Of a DNA stretch of 64,000 bases, positions 45,929-55,797 are shown piece after piece. Source of the DNA: Arenimonas sp. SCN 70-307. Lineage in GTDB: Bacteria; Pseudomonadota; Gammaproteobacteria; Xanthomonadales; Xanthomonadaceae. How positions within the stretch are numbered: position 1 is the stretch's first letter; each line of letters opens with the position of its first letter. The DNA lies in the NCBI RefSeq assembly GCF_001724815.1, contig NZ_MEDO01000018.1, positions 1 through 64,000 on the forward strand. The letters run 5' to 3'. The translations under genes and the position numbers were made by a program. Under the pieces are notes generated by a model. The model saw nothing but the letters and a program-made list of their open reading frames with translations, made no database searches and was not told the origin of the DNA.

Positions 45929-46722
45929 GCCACGCCCCCGAGGAAGTCGTCGTCGCCCGGCGGGCGGCCGTAGATCTCGCGGAACTGGTCGTCGGTGACG
46001 GTCTCGCCGCCGCCGTCGTACACCATCTCGCCGTGGCGCAGGCCGATGATGCGCTGGCCGTAGCGGCGCGCCAGGTCCAGGAAGTGCAGGTTGACGATGG
46101 TGGTGATGCCCAGCTCGCGGTTGATGCGCAGCAGGTCCTGCATCACCTGGTGCGAGGTGACCGGGTCGAGCGAGGCCACCGGCTCGTCGGCCAGGATGAT
46201 CTTGGGGCGCTGGGCCAGGGCGCGGGCGATGCCCACGCGCTGCTGCTGGCCGCCGGAGAGCTGGCTGGCCTTGACGTAGGCCTTGTCGACGATGCCGACG
46301 CGCTCGAGCGCCTCGAGCGCGATCTCGACCTCGGCCTTGGGCCACAGGCCGGTGATGGTGCGCCAGGTGGGCACATGCGCCAGGCGGCCGATGAGCACGT
46401 TGTCGAGCACGCTCAGTCGCTTCACCAGGCGGAAGTCCTGGAAGACCATGCCGATGTCGGCGCGCAGGCGGCGCAGCGCCCTGCCCGGCTTGTCGGGCAT
46501 GGGCTGGCCGGCGATCTCGAGCGTGCCTTCGGTCAGCGGGATCAGGCCGTTGACCGAGCGCATCAGCGTGGACTTGCCCGCGCCGGAGGAGCCCACGATG
46601 ACCACGAACTGGCCGGCCGGGATGTCGAGGTCGATGCCCTTGAGCGCCTTGACGCCGCCGGCATAGGTGACGCCGGCGCCGCGGTAGCGGATGGCGGGGA
46701 CGGAAGTGTTGGACTGGCTCAT
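45925..46722 (-). CDS. phnC: ABC ATPase, PhnC type
   Basis: A 265-residue ATPase with Walker A GSSGAGKST, signature LSGGQQQRV, Walker B IILADEP and switch His (VNLHFLD). MVFQDFRLVKRLSVLDNVLIGRL is typical of PhnC. Drives import of phosphonate, phosphite or phosphate esters; substrate choice is set by PhnD. It lies 11 bases after phnD and overlaps the first phnE by four bases. Confidence 0.94.
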   Translation of the reverse strand: MSQSNTSVPAIRYRGAGVTYAGGVKALKGIDLDIPAGQFVVIVGSSGAGKSTLMRSVNGLIPLTEGTLEIAGQPMPDKPGRALRRLRADIGMVFQDFRLVKRLSVLDNVLIGRLAHVPTWRTITGLWPKAEVEIALEALERVGIVDKAYVKASQLSGGQQQRVGIARALAQRPKIILADEPVASLDPVTSHQVMQDLLRINRELGITTIVNLHFLDLARRYGQRIIGLRHGEMVYDGGGETVTDDQFREIYGRPPGDDDFLGGVA

Positions 46723-46733
46723 CGGATTCCCGG

Positions 46734-47696
46734 TCAGCGACGCATCTGGTCGTAAACGTCGGCCACGGGCTGGTACACGCCCGGCGCCGCCGGCACGAAG
46801 CCGTCGATTTCATAGATGTTCCAGAGCGCCCGCTGCTCGCGCGGCAGGTGCTCCTGCGATTTGGCAAAGTCGACGAAGGCCTGCGCGATGGCCTGCTTGA
46901 GGTCCTCGGGCAGGTCGGCCCGCACCTGCACGCCGTCGTTGGGCACGTCCACGGTGCGGTTGAACACGATCACCTTCTCGCCCACGTCCGGGTACTGCGC
47001 CTTCACCATGTTGCGCGCGTCGTTGTAGGACACGGCCACGTCGGTGTCGCCGGCGTACACGGCCAGCACGGCGGCGTCGTGGCTGCGCACGAAGATGCCG
47101 CGCACGTCGCGCTCGGGGTCGATGCCCAGCTTGAACAGCTGCTGGGCCGGGAACAGGTAGCCGGTGGTGGAATTGGGGTCGGTGAAGGCGATGGTGCGGC
47201 CGCGCAGCTGCGCGAGGTCGCCGTCGCAGCGCAGCATGCCGTTGGGGCCGGGCACCGGCGGCTGCTTGCAGAGCGAGGCGTCGCGGGTCATCCACTGGGT
47301 GTGGTAGCCGGTCTCGCCGTTGCGCACCGAGATCAGCACGGCCTGGATGTCGTAGCGGCGGGCGCCGAGCATGGCCGCGAACGGCGGCAGCATGGCGATG
47401 TCGGCGCGGCCGCTGCCCATGGCCTCGACCAGGCCGGTGTAGTCCTGCGGCACGAAGGCGCGCACCGGCATGCCCAGGCGCTCTTCGAGGTAATTGGAGA
47501 TCGGGTCGAGGTTCTCGACCATCATCTCGGCCTCGTTGGCCGGCACCAGGCCCAGCACCAGCTCGCTGGGCCAGCCGCGCGGGTCACTGGCGGCCGGGTC
47601 GGCGCAGCACGAGGCCAGGGCCAGCACCAGCGGCAGGGCCAGCAGCCTCCGCCAGCGTGGCCGGTGGGCCGTTTCGGAACGAGGATTCGGGCTCAT
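46734..47696 (-). CDS. phnD: Phosphonate/phosphate-type binding lipoprotein, PhnD family
   Basis: A 320-residue solute-binding protein. An Arg-rich N-terminus and a hydrophobic stretch end ALASC, a lipobox with Cys about residue 30, so it is anchored in the inner membrane's periplasmic face. LGLVPANEAEMM, GRADIAMLPPFAAM and IAFTDPNSTTGYLFPA are the ligand-binding segments seen in PhnD/PtxB. No phosphonate-degrading genes (phnGHIJ, phnX, phnW) are nearby, so phosphite or phosphate esters are as likely as phosphonates. A Pho box lies 24 bases upstream of the ATG. Confidence 0.9.
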   Translation of the reverse strand: MSPNPRSETAHRPRWRRLLALPLVLALASCCADPAASDPRGWPSELVLGLVPANEAEMMVENLDPISNYLEERLGMPVRAFVPQDYTGLVEAMGSGRADIAMLPPFAAMLGARRYDIQAVLISVRNGETGYHTQWMTRDASLCKQPPVPGPNGMLRCDGDLAQLRGRTIAFTDPNSTTGYLFPAQQLFKLGIDPERDVRGIFVRSHDAAVLAVYAGDTDVAVSYNDARNMVKAQYPDVGEKVIVFNRTVDVPNDGVQVRADLPEDLKQAIAQAFVDFAKSQEHLPREQRALWNIYEIDGFVPAAPGVYQPVADVYDQMRR

Positions 47697-47720
47697 ATCC
47701 GCCAATTTTGTTTCCCTTGC

Positions 47721-47738
47721 ATGACAGTTTCGAGACAG
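47721..47738 (-). promoter_or_regulatory. Pho box (PhoB site) upstream of phnD
   Basis: Minus strand CTGTCTCGAAACTGTCAT is two 7-bp repeats (CTGTCTC, CTGTCAT) separated by GAAA. It matches 15 of 18 positions of the E. coli consensus CTGTCAT-AWAW-CTGTCAY. CAAAAT follows ten bases later, the expected spacing for a PhoB-dependent -10. It lies just upstream of the phnD ATG at 47696, so phosphate starvation should induce the phnDCEE-nucleotidase operon. Confidence 0.8.
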
Positions 47739-47749
47739 CCCGGGGACCC

Positions 47750-48670
47750 TCAGCCCTCGTTGCTGACCCCGTGCGGTACGTGCCCCGCGGCCACGTGGCG
47801 GCGCGCGGACTCGATGTTGTGGGTGGAGTCGTCGAAGAAGATGTCGGCGCCGAAGGCGTCCAGGAACGGGCCCTTGTCGCGGCCGCCCAGGAACAGGGCC
47901 TCGTCCAGGCGCACGCCCCACTCGCGCAGCGTGAGGATGACGCGCTTGTGCGCCGGCGCCGAACGCGCCGTCACCAGGGCGGTGCGGATCGGGGCCTCGT
48001 CGGGCGGGTAGTCCTGCTGCAGGTCGTGCACGGCGCGCAGGAAGTCGCCGAAGGGCCCGACCGACAGCGGCGTGAGCGCCATCGCCCGCTCGTTGTTGCT
48101 GAAGGCCTCCAGGCCCTCGCCGCGGGCGATGCGTTCGGACTCGTCGCCGAACAGCACCGCGTCGCCGTCGAAGGCGATGCGCAGCTGGTCGTGCCGCGAC
48201 TCCACCGCCGGCACCGGCAGCACCGTGGCCGCGGCCACGCCGGCCTTGAGCGCGCTGCGCACGTCCTCGGCGTGGGTGGACAGGAACAGGTGGGCGCCGA
48301 AGGGCTGGATGTAGGGGAACGGCGCGGCGCCGTTGCTGAACACCGCGCGGCTGATCGACAGCCCGTGGTGCTCGATCGAATTGAAGATGCGCAGACCGGT
48401 CTCGCTGGAGTTGCGCGAGAGCAGGATGACCTCGACCGGCCGGCTGCCGTCGGGCGACTCGAGCTCGAGCAGCTTGCGCACCAGCGGGAAGGCCGCGCCC
48501 GGGGCCAGCACGTCGGCCTCGCGGCTGCGCTGGTAGTCGAGGTAGGCCTGCAGGCCCTCGCGCACGTACAGCGCGTGCGCATCCTCGAGGTCGAACAGGG
48601 TGCGCGAGGACAGCGCCAGCACGAGGCGGCTGCGGCCGGGCAGCAGGGAATGGGACGCGGTCTGGGCCAT
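47750..48670 (-). CDS. 5'-nucleotidase (second paralogue)
   Basis: A 306-residue paralogue of the protein encoded at 43400: LALSSRTLFDLEDAHALY, ILLSRNSSETGLRIFNSIEHHGL, IAFDGDAVLFGDESERI, VTARSAPAHKRVILTLREWG and LFLGGRDKGPF. The last 180 bases of the gene are nearly identical to the paralogue, the rest much less so. The ATG overlaps the nadK stop (TGATG), so it is expressed with nadK, not from the Pho box. It may link NAD(P)/nucleotide turnover to phosphate salvage. Confidence 0.88.
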   Translation of the reverse strand: MAQTASHSLLPGRSRLVLALSSRTLFDLEDAHALYVREGLQAYLDYQRSREADVLAPGAAFPLVRKLLELESPDGSRPVEVILLSRNSSETGLRIFNSIEHHGLSISRAVFSNGAAPFPYIQPFGAHLFLSTHAEDVRSALKAGVAAATVLPVPAVESRHDQLRIAFDGDAVLFGDESERIARGEGLEAFSNNERAMALTPLSVGPFGDFLRAVHDLQQDYPPDEAPIRTALVTARSAPAHKRVILTLREWGVRLDEALFLGGRDKGPFLDAFGADIFFDDSTHNIESARRHVAAGHVPHGVSNEG

Positions 48671-49449
48671 CAGGTGGTGAACTGCTCGTTGAGGATGCGT
48701 TCCTCGAGGTTGTGCTCGGGGTCGAAGAGCAGCGTGACCGTGCGCTCGCGCGACTCGCGCACCGTGATCTCGGCCACGTCGCGCACCTCGTGCGAATCGG
48801 CGGTGGCGCTGACCGGGCGCTTGTGGCCGTCGAGCACCTCCACCCGCACCACGGTGTCCGAGCGCAGCAGCGCACCGCGCCAGCGCCGCGGCCGGAACGC
48901 GGCGATGGGCGTGAGCGCCACCACCTGCGAGCCCAACGGCAGGATCGGCCCGTGCGCCGAGAAGTTGTAGGCGGTGCTGCCGGCCGGGGTGGCCACCAGC
49001 ACGCCGTCGCAGACGAGTTCGTCCAGGCGCACCTGGCCGTTGAGCGAGATGCGCAGGTGCGCCGTCTGCCGGGTCTGCCGGAGCATCGAGACTTCGTTGT
49101 AGGCCAGCAGCGAGACGGTGGCGCCCGACTCGGAGATCGCCGTCATCTCCAGCGGCCGCAGCACCGCGGCCTCCGCCGCGTGCAGGCGCTCGACCAGATC
49201 GTCGGGCCGGTGCTGGTTCATCAGGAAACCGACCGTGCCCAGCTTCATGCCGAACACCGGCTTGGACAGCGCGCCGTGGCGATGCAGCGTGTGCAGCATG
49301 AAGCCGTCGCCGCCGAGCACGCACAGTACATCGGCCTCTTCCGGGGCCACCTGCCCAAAGCGCGCGGCCAGCCGGTCCCGGGCGGCCTGGGCCTGGGGAA
49401 CGGAACTGGCGAGGAAGGCGATGCGCGGCTGGGCGGGGAGGCTCGGCAT
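48670..49449 (-). CDS. nadK: NAD kinase
   Basis: A 259-residue NAD kinase that makes [20 protein letters not shown] contains the catalytic [12 protein letters not shown] the NE motif, and [23 protein letters not shown] the conserved core. The ATG at 49447-49449 starts [15 protein letters not shown], which fits the family; an ATG at 49471-49473 would add eight residues but abuts a repeat and has a poorly spaced ribosome binding site. Coupled to the following nucleotidase gene. Confidence 0.93.
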   Translation of the reverse strand: MPSLPAQPRIAFLASSVPQAQAARDRLAARFGQVAPEEADVLCVLGGDGFMLHTLHRHGALSKPVFGMKLGTVGFLMNQHRPDDLVERLHAAEAAVLRPLEMTAISESGATVSLLAYNEVSMLRQTRQTAHLRISLNGQVRLDELVCDGVLVATPAGSTAYNFSAHGPILPLGSQVVALTPIAAFRPRRWRGALLRSDTVVRVEVLDGHKRPVSATADSHEVRDVAEITVRESRERTVTLLFDPEHNLEERILNEQFTT

Positions 49450-49479
49450 GGCGCGAAGGATAACCCAGCCCATGCCCCC

Positions 49480-49515
49480 TGTAGGAGCGCCTTCAGGCGC
49501 GAAGGCGCTCCTGCA
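49480..49515. repeat. REP-like palindrome
   Basis: A 36-bp imperfect palindrome whose arms are built on TGTAGGAGCGCCTTC. The first 24 bases are identical to the two ends of the larger element at 60449-60866. It lies between the glutamate dehydrogenase stop and the nadK start, where it could also act as a 3' stabilising or terminating hairpin. Confidence 0.8.
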
Positions 49516-49527
49516 CGGGTTGGTTCT

Positions 49528-52500
49528 TCACGCGGCGCCGGCGGCCACCACCTGGGCCAGTCGGCGCACGGCCACCGACAGGGTCGGATAGTCGAGCTCG
49601 CGCAGGTTGCGCAGGTCCGCGAACATGGCCTGGGCCAGGCGCAGGGCCGGCTCGTCGCGGCCGAGCCACTGGCCGACCACGTCGCCCGGCTCCGCCCCGC
49701 CCGCCCCCGCCAGCACCTGGCCGACCAGGGCACGCTGCTGGGCCTGCAGCTCGTCGCGCAGCACGCCGCGGGCCTGGGCATGCCAGCGGCCCGACACCGG
49801 CAGGGCCTCGACCGCGTCCATCAGCCACTTGGTGCACAGTGCATCGGCCAGCGTGAAGTAGGTCGCGGCCACGCGGGCCACCGGCAGCTTGCGCTCGATC
49901 GCCACCTCGACGATGTCCAGGGCATAGGCCAGGAACGGCAGGCTGGCGAAGGAACGCGCCAGCTCGACCGGGTAGCCCTGGGCCAGCCAGCGCGCCTCGT
50001 CGGCGGCCAGCTGGGCGCGGCCGTCCTCGGGCAGCACGCTGGCCAGGGCCGCGCGCAGTTCGGCCACGCCACCGGCATATCGTTCGACCTTCTCGGCGAT
50101 GTTGAGCTGCTCGCCCGGGCGGTTGAGCAGCCAGCGCGTGAGGTTGCGCTGCAGGTGCCAGATGCCGGCCAGGGCCTCGAGCTGGGCCTCCTCGCTGACC
50201 TTCAGGTCCAGGCCGTCGATGGCCGCCCACAGCGCGCGGGCATCGAGCACCTCGCGGCTGATGGTGAAGGCCTTGGCGATCTGCGCCGGGGTCTGCCCGG
50301 TGTCTTCCTGCATGCGCAGCAGGAAGGTGGCACCCATGCGGTTGACGGTGGAGTTGGTGACCGCCGTGGCGATGATCTCGCGGCGCAGGCGGTGGTTCTG
50401 CATGTCCTCGGCGTAGCGATGCTGCAGCGCCTCGGGGAAGTAGCGCACCAGCTCCTTGCTCAGGTACGGGTCCTCGGGCACGTCCGAGTCGAGCATCTGG
50501 TTGAAGACCACGATCTTGTCGTAGCTCAGCAGCACGCTCAGCTCCGGCCGGGTCAGGCCCTGGCCGCGGGCCTTGCGCTCGGCCAGCTCGGCGTCGGTGG
50601 GCAGGAACTCGATGGCGCGGTCGAGCAGGCCCTGCTCCTCGAGCGTGCGCATGAAGTGCCCGAACGAGCCCAGGCGGGCCGCGCTCATGCGCTCCATCAG
50701 GCTGATGGCCTGGTTCTGGCGGTAGTTGTCGTTGAGCACCAGCTCGGCGACCTCGTCGGTCATGCTGGCCAGCAGCGCGTTGCGCTGTTCGACCGCCAGC
50801 TCGCCGCGCAGCACCGGCGCAGAGAGCAGGATCTTGATGTTCACCTCGTGGTCGGAGGTGTCCACGCCGGCCGAGTTGTCGATGAAGTCGGTGTTCACCA
50901 GCACGCCGTTCATGGCGGCCTCGATGCGGCCACGCTGGGTGAAGCCCAGGTTGCCGCCCTCGCCCACCGCGCGGCAGCGCAGCTCGTTGCCGTTCACGCG
51001 CAGGCCGTTGTTGGCGCGGTCGCCGGCGTCGGCGTGGCTCTCGCTGCTGGCCTTGACGTAGGTGCCGATGCCGCCGTTCCACAACAGGTCGACCGGCGCC
51101 TTGAGGATGGCGTTCATCAGCTCCATCGGGCTGAGCTGCTCGACGCCCTCGGCCAGGCCCAGGGCCTGGCGCACCTGCGGCGTGATGGCGATGGCCTTGA
51201 GCGAACGCGGGTACACGCCGCCGCCCTCGGAGATGAGCGACTTGTCGTAGTCCTCCCAGCTCGAACGCGGCACGGCGAACATGCGCTCGCGCTCGACGTA
51301 GCTGCGCGCCGCGTCCGGGTTCGGGTCGAGGAAGATGTGGCGGTGGTCGAACGCGGCCACCAGGCGGATGTGCCTGGAGAGCAGCATGCCGTTGCCGAAC
51401 ACGTCGCCGGACATGTCGCCGATGCCGACGCAGGTGAAGTCCTGGCTCTGCGAATCGATGCCCAGCGCGCGGAAGTGGCGCTTGACCGATTCCCAGGCGC
51501 CCTTGGCGGTGATGCCCATGCCCTTGTGGTCGTAGCCCACCGAGCCGCCCGAGGCGAAGGCGTCGCCCATCCAGAAGCCGTGCTCGGCCGAAATGCCGTT
51601 GGCGATGTCGGAGAACGTGGCCGTGCCCTTGTCGGCCGCGACCACCAGGTAGGGGTCGTCGCCGTCGTGGCGCACCACGTCCACCGGCGGTACGACCTGG
51701 CCGTCCACCAGGTTGTCGGTGATGTCGAGCAGGCCGTTGATGAAGCGCTTGTAGCAGGCGATGCCCTCGGCCAGCTGGGCGTCGCGGTCGCCGCCCGCGG
51801 GCGGGCGCTTGACCACGAAGCCGCCCTTCGAGCCCACCGGCACGATGACGGTGTTCTTCACCATCTGCGCCTTCACCAGGCCCAGCACCTCGGTGCGGAA
51901 GTCCTCGCGGCGGTCCGACCAGCGCAGGCCGCCGCGGGCCACCGGGCCGAAGCGCAGGTGCACGCCCTCGACGAAGGGCGAGTACACGAAGATCTCTCGG
52001 TAGGGCACCGGCTTGGGCAGCTCGGGCACCAGCGAGGGGTCGAACTTGAAGCTGATGTAGTCGCGGAAGGCGCCGCCCTTGCGCTGGTAGAAGCTGGTGC
52101 GCAGGGTGGCGTTGATCAGGGCCATGTAGCGGCGCAGGATGCGGTCGTCGTCGATGCTGGCGACCATGGCGTCGAGCAGGATCTCGAGCGCGTCGGTGAT
52201 CGCGTCGGCCTGGGCGGCGCGGTCGAGCGCGCGGGCCGCGGCGATTTCCTGCGGGATGGTGTCGAGCGCGGCGCGGCGGTCGGCGGGCAGCAGCCAGGCG
52301 ATCTGGTCGTGCAGGGCCTGCTGGCCGGCGGCGTCGAGCGGCACCTCGCGGCCCGGCTCGAAGCGCGCGGCGAACAGCTCGTAGAGCAGGCGCGCGATCA
52401 CCGGGTAGCGCAGCAGCGCCTCCTCCATGTACGGCTGCGAGAACGGCACGCCGGTCTGCAGCGCGTACTTGGTGTAGCCGCGCAGCATGGCGATGTCGCG

Positions 52501-54432
52501 CCACTCCAGGCGCGCCGACAGCAGCAGCTGGTTGAAGCCGTCGTTTTCGGCCTCGCCGCTCCAGATGGCCGAGAAGGCCTCCTGGAAGGGCACGCGCGCG
52601 GCCTCGACGTCGACCTCGCCGCGGGCGGCGACCTCGAAGTCCTGCAGCGAGATGCGGCCGTCCTCGGCATCGATCACGTAGGGATGCTCGGTCAGCACAC
52701 GCAGGCCGAGGTTCTCCATCACCGGCAGCACGTCCGACAGCGCCACGTCGCCGGCGCGGCGCAGCAGCTTCAGGCGCAGCTTGTCGCCGTGGCGGGCGAA
52801 GCTGATGCGCTGGTCGCCCTCGCCGCCCAGCCGCGAGGCATCGAGCACGTCGGCGGCGGCGGCCTCGGGCGTCACCGCCTCGAGGTAGCCGGCGGGCAGG
52901 CCGCGGCCGTAGCGCTGGGCCAGGCGCAGGCCGGCCTCTTCGCCATGCTCGCGCACCAGGATCTCGCGCAGCTCGTCGTGCCAGTCGCGCACGATGCGGG
53001 CCAGTTCGGCCTCCAGCGCGGCCTGGTCGACCTCGACGCCGCCACCCTGTTTCGGACGGATGACCAGGTGCAGCTGGGCCAGCGGCGACTCGCCGATCTG
53101 CACGGCGTGGTCCAGGCGCTCGCCCTGCAGCGCGTCCATCAGCAGCGCTTCGATGCGATGGCGGATGCCGGTGTTGAAGCGGTCGCGCGGGATGTAGACC
53201 AGGGCCGAGAAGAAGCGGCCGTAGCGGTCGCGGCGCAGGAACAGGCGGGTGCGGGCGCGCTCCTGCAGGCCCAGGATGCCCATCGCGGTGCGCTGCAGCT
53301 CCTCGGCGCTGGACTGGAACAGCTCCTCGCGCGGCAGCGTCTCGAGGATGTGGCGCAGCGCCTTGCCGCTGTGGCTGGTCGGCGCCAGGCCGGAGGCGGC
53401 CATCACGAACTCGTGGCGCTGGCGCACCAGCGGGATTTCCCACGGGCGGCGGTTGTAGGCGCTGGAGGTGTACAGGCCCAGGAAGCGGCGCTCGCGCACC
53501 GCGCGGCCCTCGGCGTCGAACTCGAGCACGCCGATGTAGTCCATGTAGCCCGGGCGGTGCACGGTGGCGCGGGCATTGGTCTTGGTGAGCACCAGCACGT
53601 CGCGGCGGGCGTTGGGCGCCAGGTCGGCGGCGGCCAGGCCGGCCACCGGGCGCGGGCGCGCCTGCTGGTCCTTGCCGCGCAGCAGGCCCAGGCCGCTGCC
53701 CTGCACCGGGTGAAGGTCGCGACCCACGACCTCGTACTCGCGGTAACCCAGGAAGGTGAAGTGGTTGTCGGCGGCCCAGCGCAGGAAGGCCTGCGCCTCG
53801 GCGCGGTCGGCGGCGTCCACCGGCATCGGCTGGTCCTCGATCGCGGCGGCGATGTCGAGCATGCGCTCGCGCATCGGCTGCCAGTCGGCCACGGCGGCGC
53901 GCACGTCGCCGAGCGCGGCCAGCAGGGTGCGCTCGATCTCGGCCATCGCGCCGGCATCGGCCTGGCGGTCGATCTCGAGGTAGATGAAGGATTCGGCGGC
54001 GCCCTCGCCCACCGACTGCAGCTTGCCGGCGGCGTCGCGCCTGACCTGCATCACCGGGTGCGCCAGCTGGTGCAGGGTGATGTTGAACTGGGCCAGCGCC
54101 ATGCGCACCGAGTCGACGAGGAAAGGCATGTCGTCGTTGGCCAGGCGCACCACGGTGTGGGTGCTGTCGTAGCCGTCGGTGGCGAGCGTCGGGTTGCCCA
54201 CCTGGATCTTGACCTTGCCGGCTTCGCGCTGGCCGGCGAAGGCCAGGAAGGCGCGCGACACGGCGGCCCATTCCACGGCGGGGCGGGCCTGCAGCTCGTC
54301 CTCCGGGACCCGCGCGAAGAAGCTTCGGGCGAAGGTCTCCTCCAGCGCCTTCGCGGGCGCGGACGCGGCGGCCGCGGCGGCGGCGGCGATGGCGTCGAGG
54401 GACTCGGCGGAAGCCAGGGCGTGGGCGTTCAT
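49528..54432 (-). CDS. gdhB: NAD-specific glutamate dehydrogenase, large type
   Basis: A 1,634-residue GDH of the roughly 180-kDa class (Streptomyces/Pseudomonas GdhB). It has a long N-terminal regulatory part with ACT-like segments (STHTVVRLANDDMPFLVDSVRMAL). The catalytic region about residues 750-1100 holds GGLRWSDRREDFRTEVLGLVKAQMVKN and VPVGSKGGFVVK, then GIGDMSGDVFGNGMLLS. It converts glutamate to 2-oxoglutarate with NAD, mainly a catabolic role. The ATG at 54430-54432 is chosen; the upstream open frame covers a TACAAT promoter candidate and lacks similarity. Confidence 0.95.
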   Translation of the reverse strand: MNAHALASAESLDAIAAAAAAAASAPAKALEETFARSFFARVPEDELQARPAVEWAAVSRAFLAFAGQREAGKVKIQVGNPTLATDGYDSTHTVVRLANDDMPFLVDSVRMALAQFNITLHQLAHPVMQVRRDAAGKLQSVGEGAAESFIYLEIDRQADAGAMAEIERTLLAALGDVRAAVADWQPMRERMLDIAAAIEDQPMPVDAADRAEAQAFLRWAADNHFTFLGYREYEVVGRDLHPVQGSGLGLLRGKDQQARPRPVAGLAAADLAPNARRDVLVLTKTNARATVHRPGYMDYIGVLEFDAEGRAVRERRFLGLYTSSAYNRRPWEIPLVRQRHEFVMAASGLAPTSHSGKALRHILETLPREELFQSSAEELQRTAMGILGLQERARTRLFLRRDRYGRFFSALVYIPRDRFNTGIRHRIEALLMDALQGERLDHAVQIGESPLAQLHLVIRPKQGGGVEVDQAALEAELARIVRDWHDELREILVREHGEEAGLRLAQRYGRGLPAGYLEAVTPEAAAADVLDASRLGGEGDQRISFARHGDKLRLKLLRRAGDVALSDVLPVMENLGLRVLTEHPYVIDAEDGRISLQDFEVAARGEVDVEAARVPFQEAFSAIWSGEAENDGFNQLLLSARLEWRDIAMLRGYTKYALQTGVPFSQPYMEEALLRYPVIARLLYELFAARFEPGREVPLDAAGQQALHDQIAWLLPADRRAALDTIPQEIAAARALDRAAQADAITDALEILLDAMVASIDDDRILRRYMALINATLRTSFYQRKGGAFRDYISFKFDPSLVPELPKPVPYREIFVYSPFVEGVHLRFGPVARGGLRWSDRREDFRTEVLGLVKAQMVKNTVIVPVGSKGGFVVKRPPAGGDRDAQLAEGIACYKRFINGLLDITDNLVDGQVVPPVDVVRHDGDDPYLVVAADKGTATFSDIANGISAEHGFWMGDAFASGGSVGYDHKGMGITAKGAWESVKRHFRALGIDSQSQDFTCVGIGDMSGDVFGNGMLLSRHIRLVAAFDHRHIFLDPNPDAARSYVERERMFAVPRSSWEDYDKSLISEGGGVYPRSLKAIAITPQVRQALGLAEGVEQLSPMELMNAILKAPVDLLWNGGIGTYVKASSESHADAGDRANNGLRVNGNELRCRAVGEGGNLGFTQRGRIEAAMNGVLVNTDFIDNSAGVDTSDHEVNIKILLSAPVLRGELAVEQRNALLASMTDEVAELVLNDNYRQNQAISLMERMSAARLGSFGHFMRTLEEQGLLDRAIEFLPTDAELAERKARGQGLTRPELSVLLSYDKIVVFNQMLDSDVPEDPYLSKELVRYFPEALQHRYAEDMQNHRLRREIIATAVTNSTVNRMGATFLLRMQEDTGQTPAQIAKAFTISREVLDARALWAAIDGLDLKVSEEAQLEALAGIWHLQRNLTRWLLNRPGEQLNIAEKVERYAGGVAELRAALASVLPEDGRAQLAADEARWLAQGYPVELARSFASLPFLAYALDIVEVAIERKLPVARVAATYFTLADALCTKWLMDAVEALPVSGRWHAQARGVLRDELQAQQRALVGQVLAGAGGAEPGDVVGQWLGRDEPALRLAQAMFADLRNLRELDYPTLSVAVRRLAQVVAAGAA

Positions 54433-54468
54433 GGTCTGCTCTCTCGCAGGCAGTGGGTAAAGCCATGA

Positions 54469-54474
54469 ATTGTA
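54469..54474 (-). promoter_or_regulatory. Candidate -10 for gdhB
   Basis: TACAAT on the minus strand lies 37 bases before the gdhB ATG. No convincing -35 at the usual spacing, so an activator may be needed. Confidence 0.35.
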
Positions 54475-54521
54475 GTCCCGGCGTGAAGCCGCGGCCAGAG
54501 AAAAACCGGCCTGCAAGCGGG

Positions 54522-54551
54522 AAAAAAGAAGCCCCGCTTCAGCGGGGCTTC
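54522..54551 (-). terminator. Rho-independent terminator of the acyl-CoA dehydrogenase gene
   Basis: An 11-bp perfect stem (GAAGCCCCGCT / AGCGGGGCTTC) with a 2-base loop, followed on the minus strand by TTTTTTC. It lies 26 bases after the stop at 54577. Confidence 0.9.
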
Positions 54552-54576
54552 GGATACGCCGGGGTACGGGCGTTGC

Positions 54577-55636
<1,060 letters not shown>

Positions 55637-55734
55637 GGGGGCATCCTCGGGCTATGGCTGGCTAAGACCGCGATTGTAGCGGCTGGCGCCGTCGCGGGCA
55701 GGTCCACGCGGCGTGAAGCGCGCCGCGCCGCGGC

Positions 55735-55796
55735 TTGACGCCCCCGCCGGGCGGGCCTAACCTCGCATATCTTTGAATCCGGATGAAAGGATAAAT
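55735..55796 (+). promoter_or_regulatory. Promoter and operator of the SahR-like gene and metH
   Basis: TTGACG (55735-55740) and TAACCT (55758-55763) are 17 bases apart. Immediately downstream an imperfect palindrome centred on ATCCGGAT (55765-55796; 10 of 16 positions match between halves, ATATCTTT against ATCCTTT arms) covers the start site and reaches the AAGGA ribosome binding site. It is well placed for repression by the ArsR-type protein encoded next. Confidence 0.65.
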
Positions 55797-55797
55797 A

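Noticed and set aside
49493-54466. A 1,657-residue minus-strand frame overlapping gdhB in another phase
   Set aside because: Arg/Pro/Ala-rich out-of-phase shadow of gdhB; gdhB itself matches the family throughout.
48712-54468. A 1,918-residue open frame on the plus strand opposite gdhB and nadK
   Set aside because: It is antisense to two well-supported genes, is low-complexity (Ala/Gly/His/Val/Arg-rich) and has no family resemblance; long antisense frames are expected at this GC content.
55640-55797. SAH riboswitch upstream of the SahR-like gene and metH
   Set aside because: The leader is too short after the predicted promoter and shows a protein-type palindrome, not the expected conserved core.
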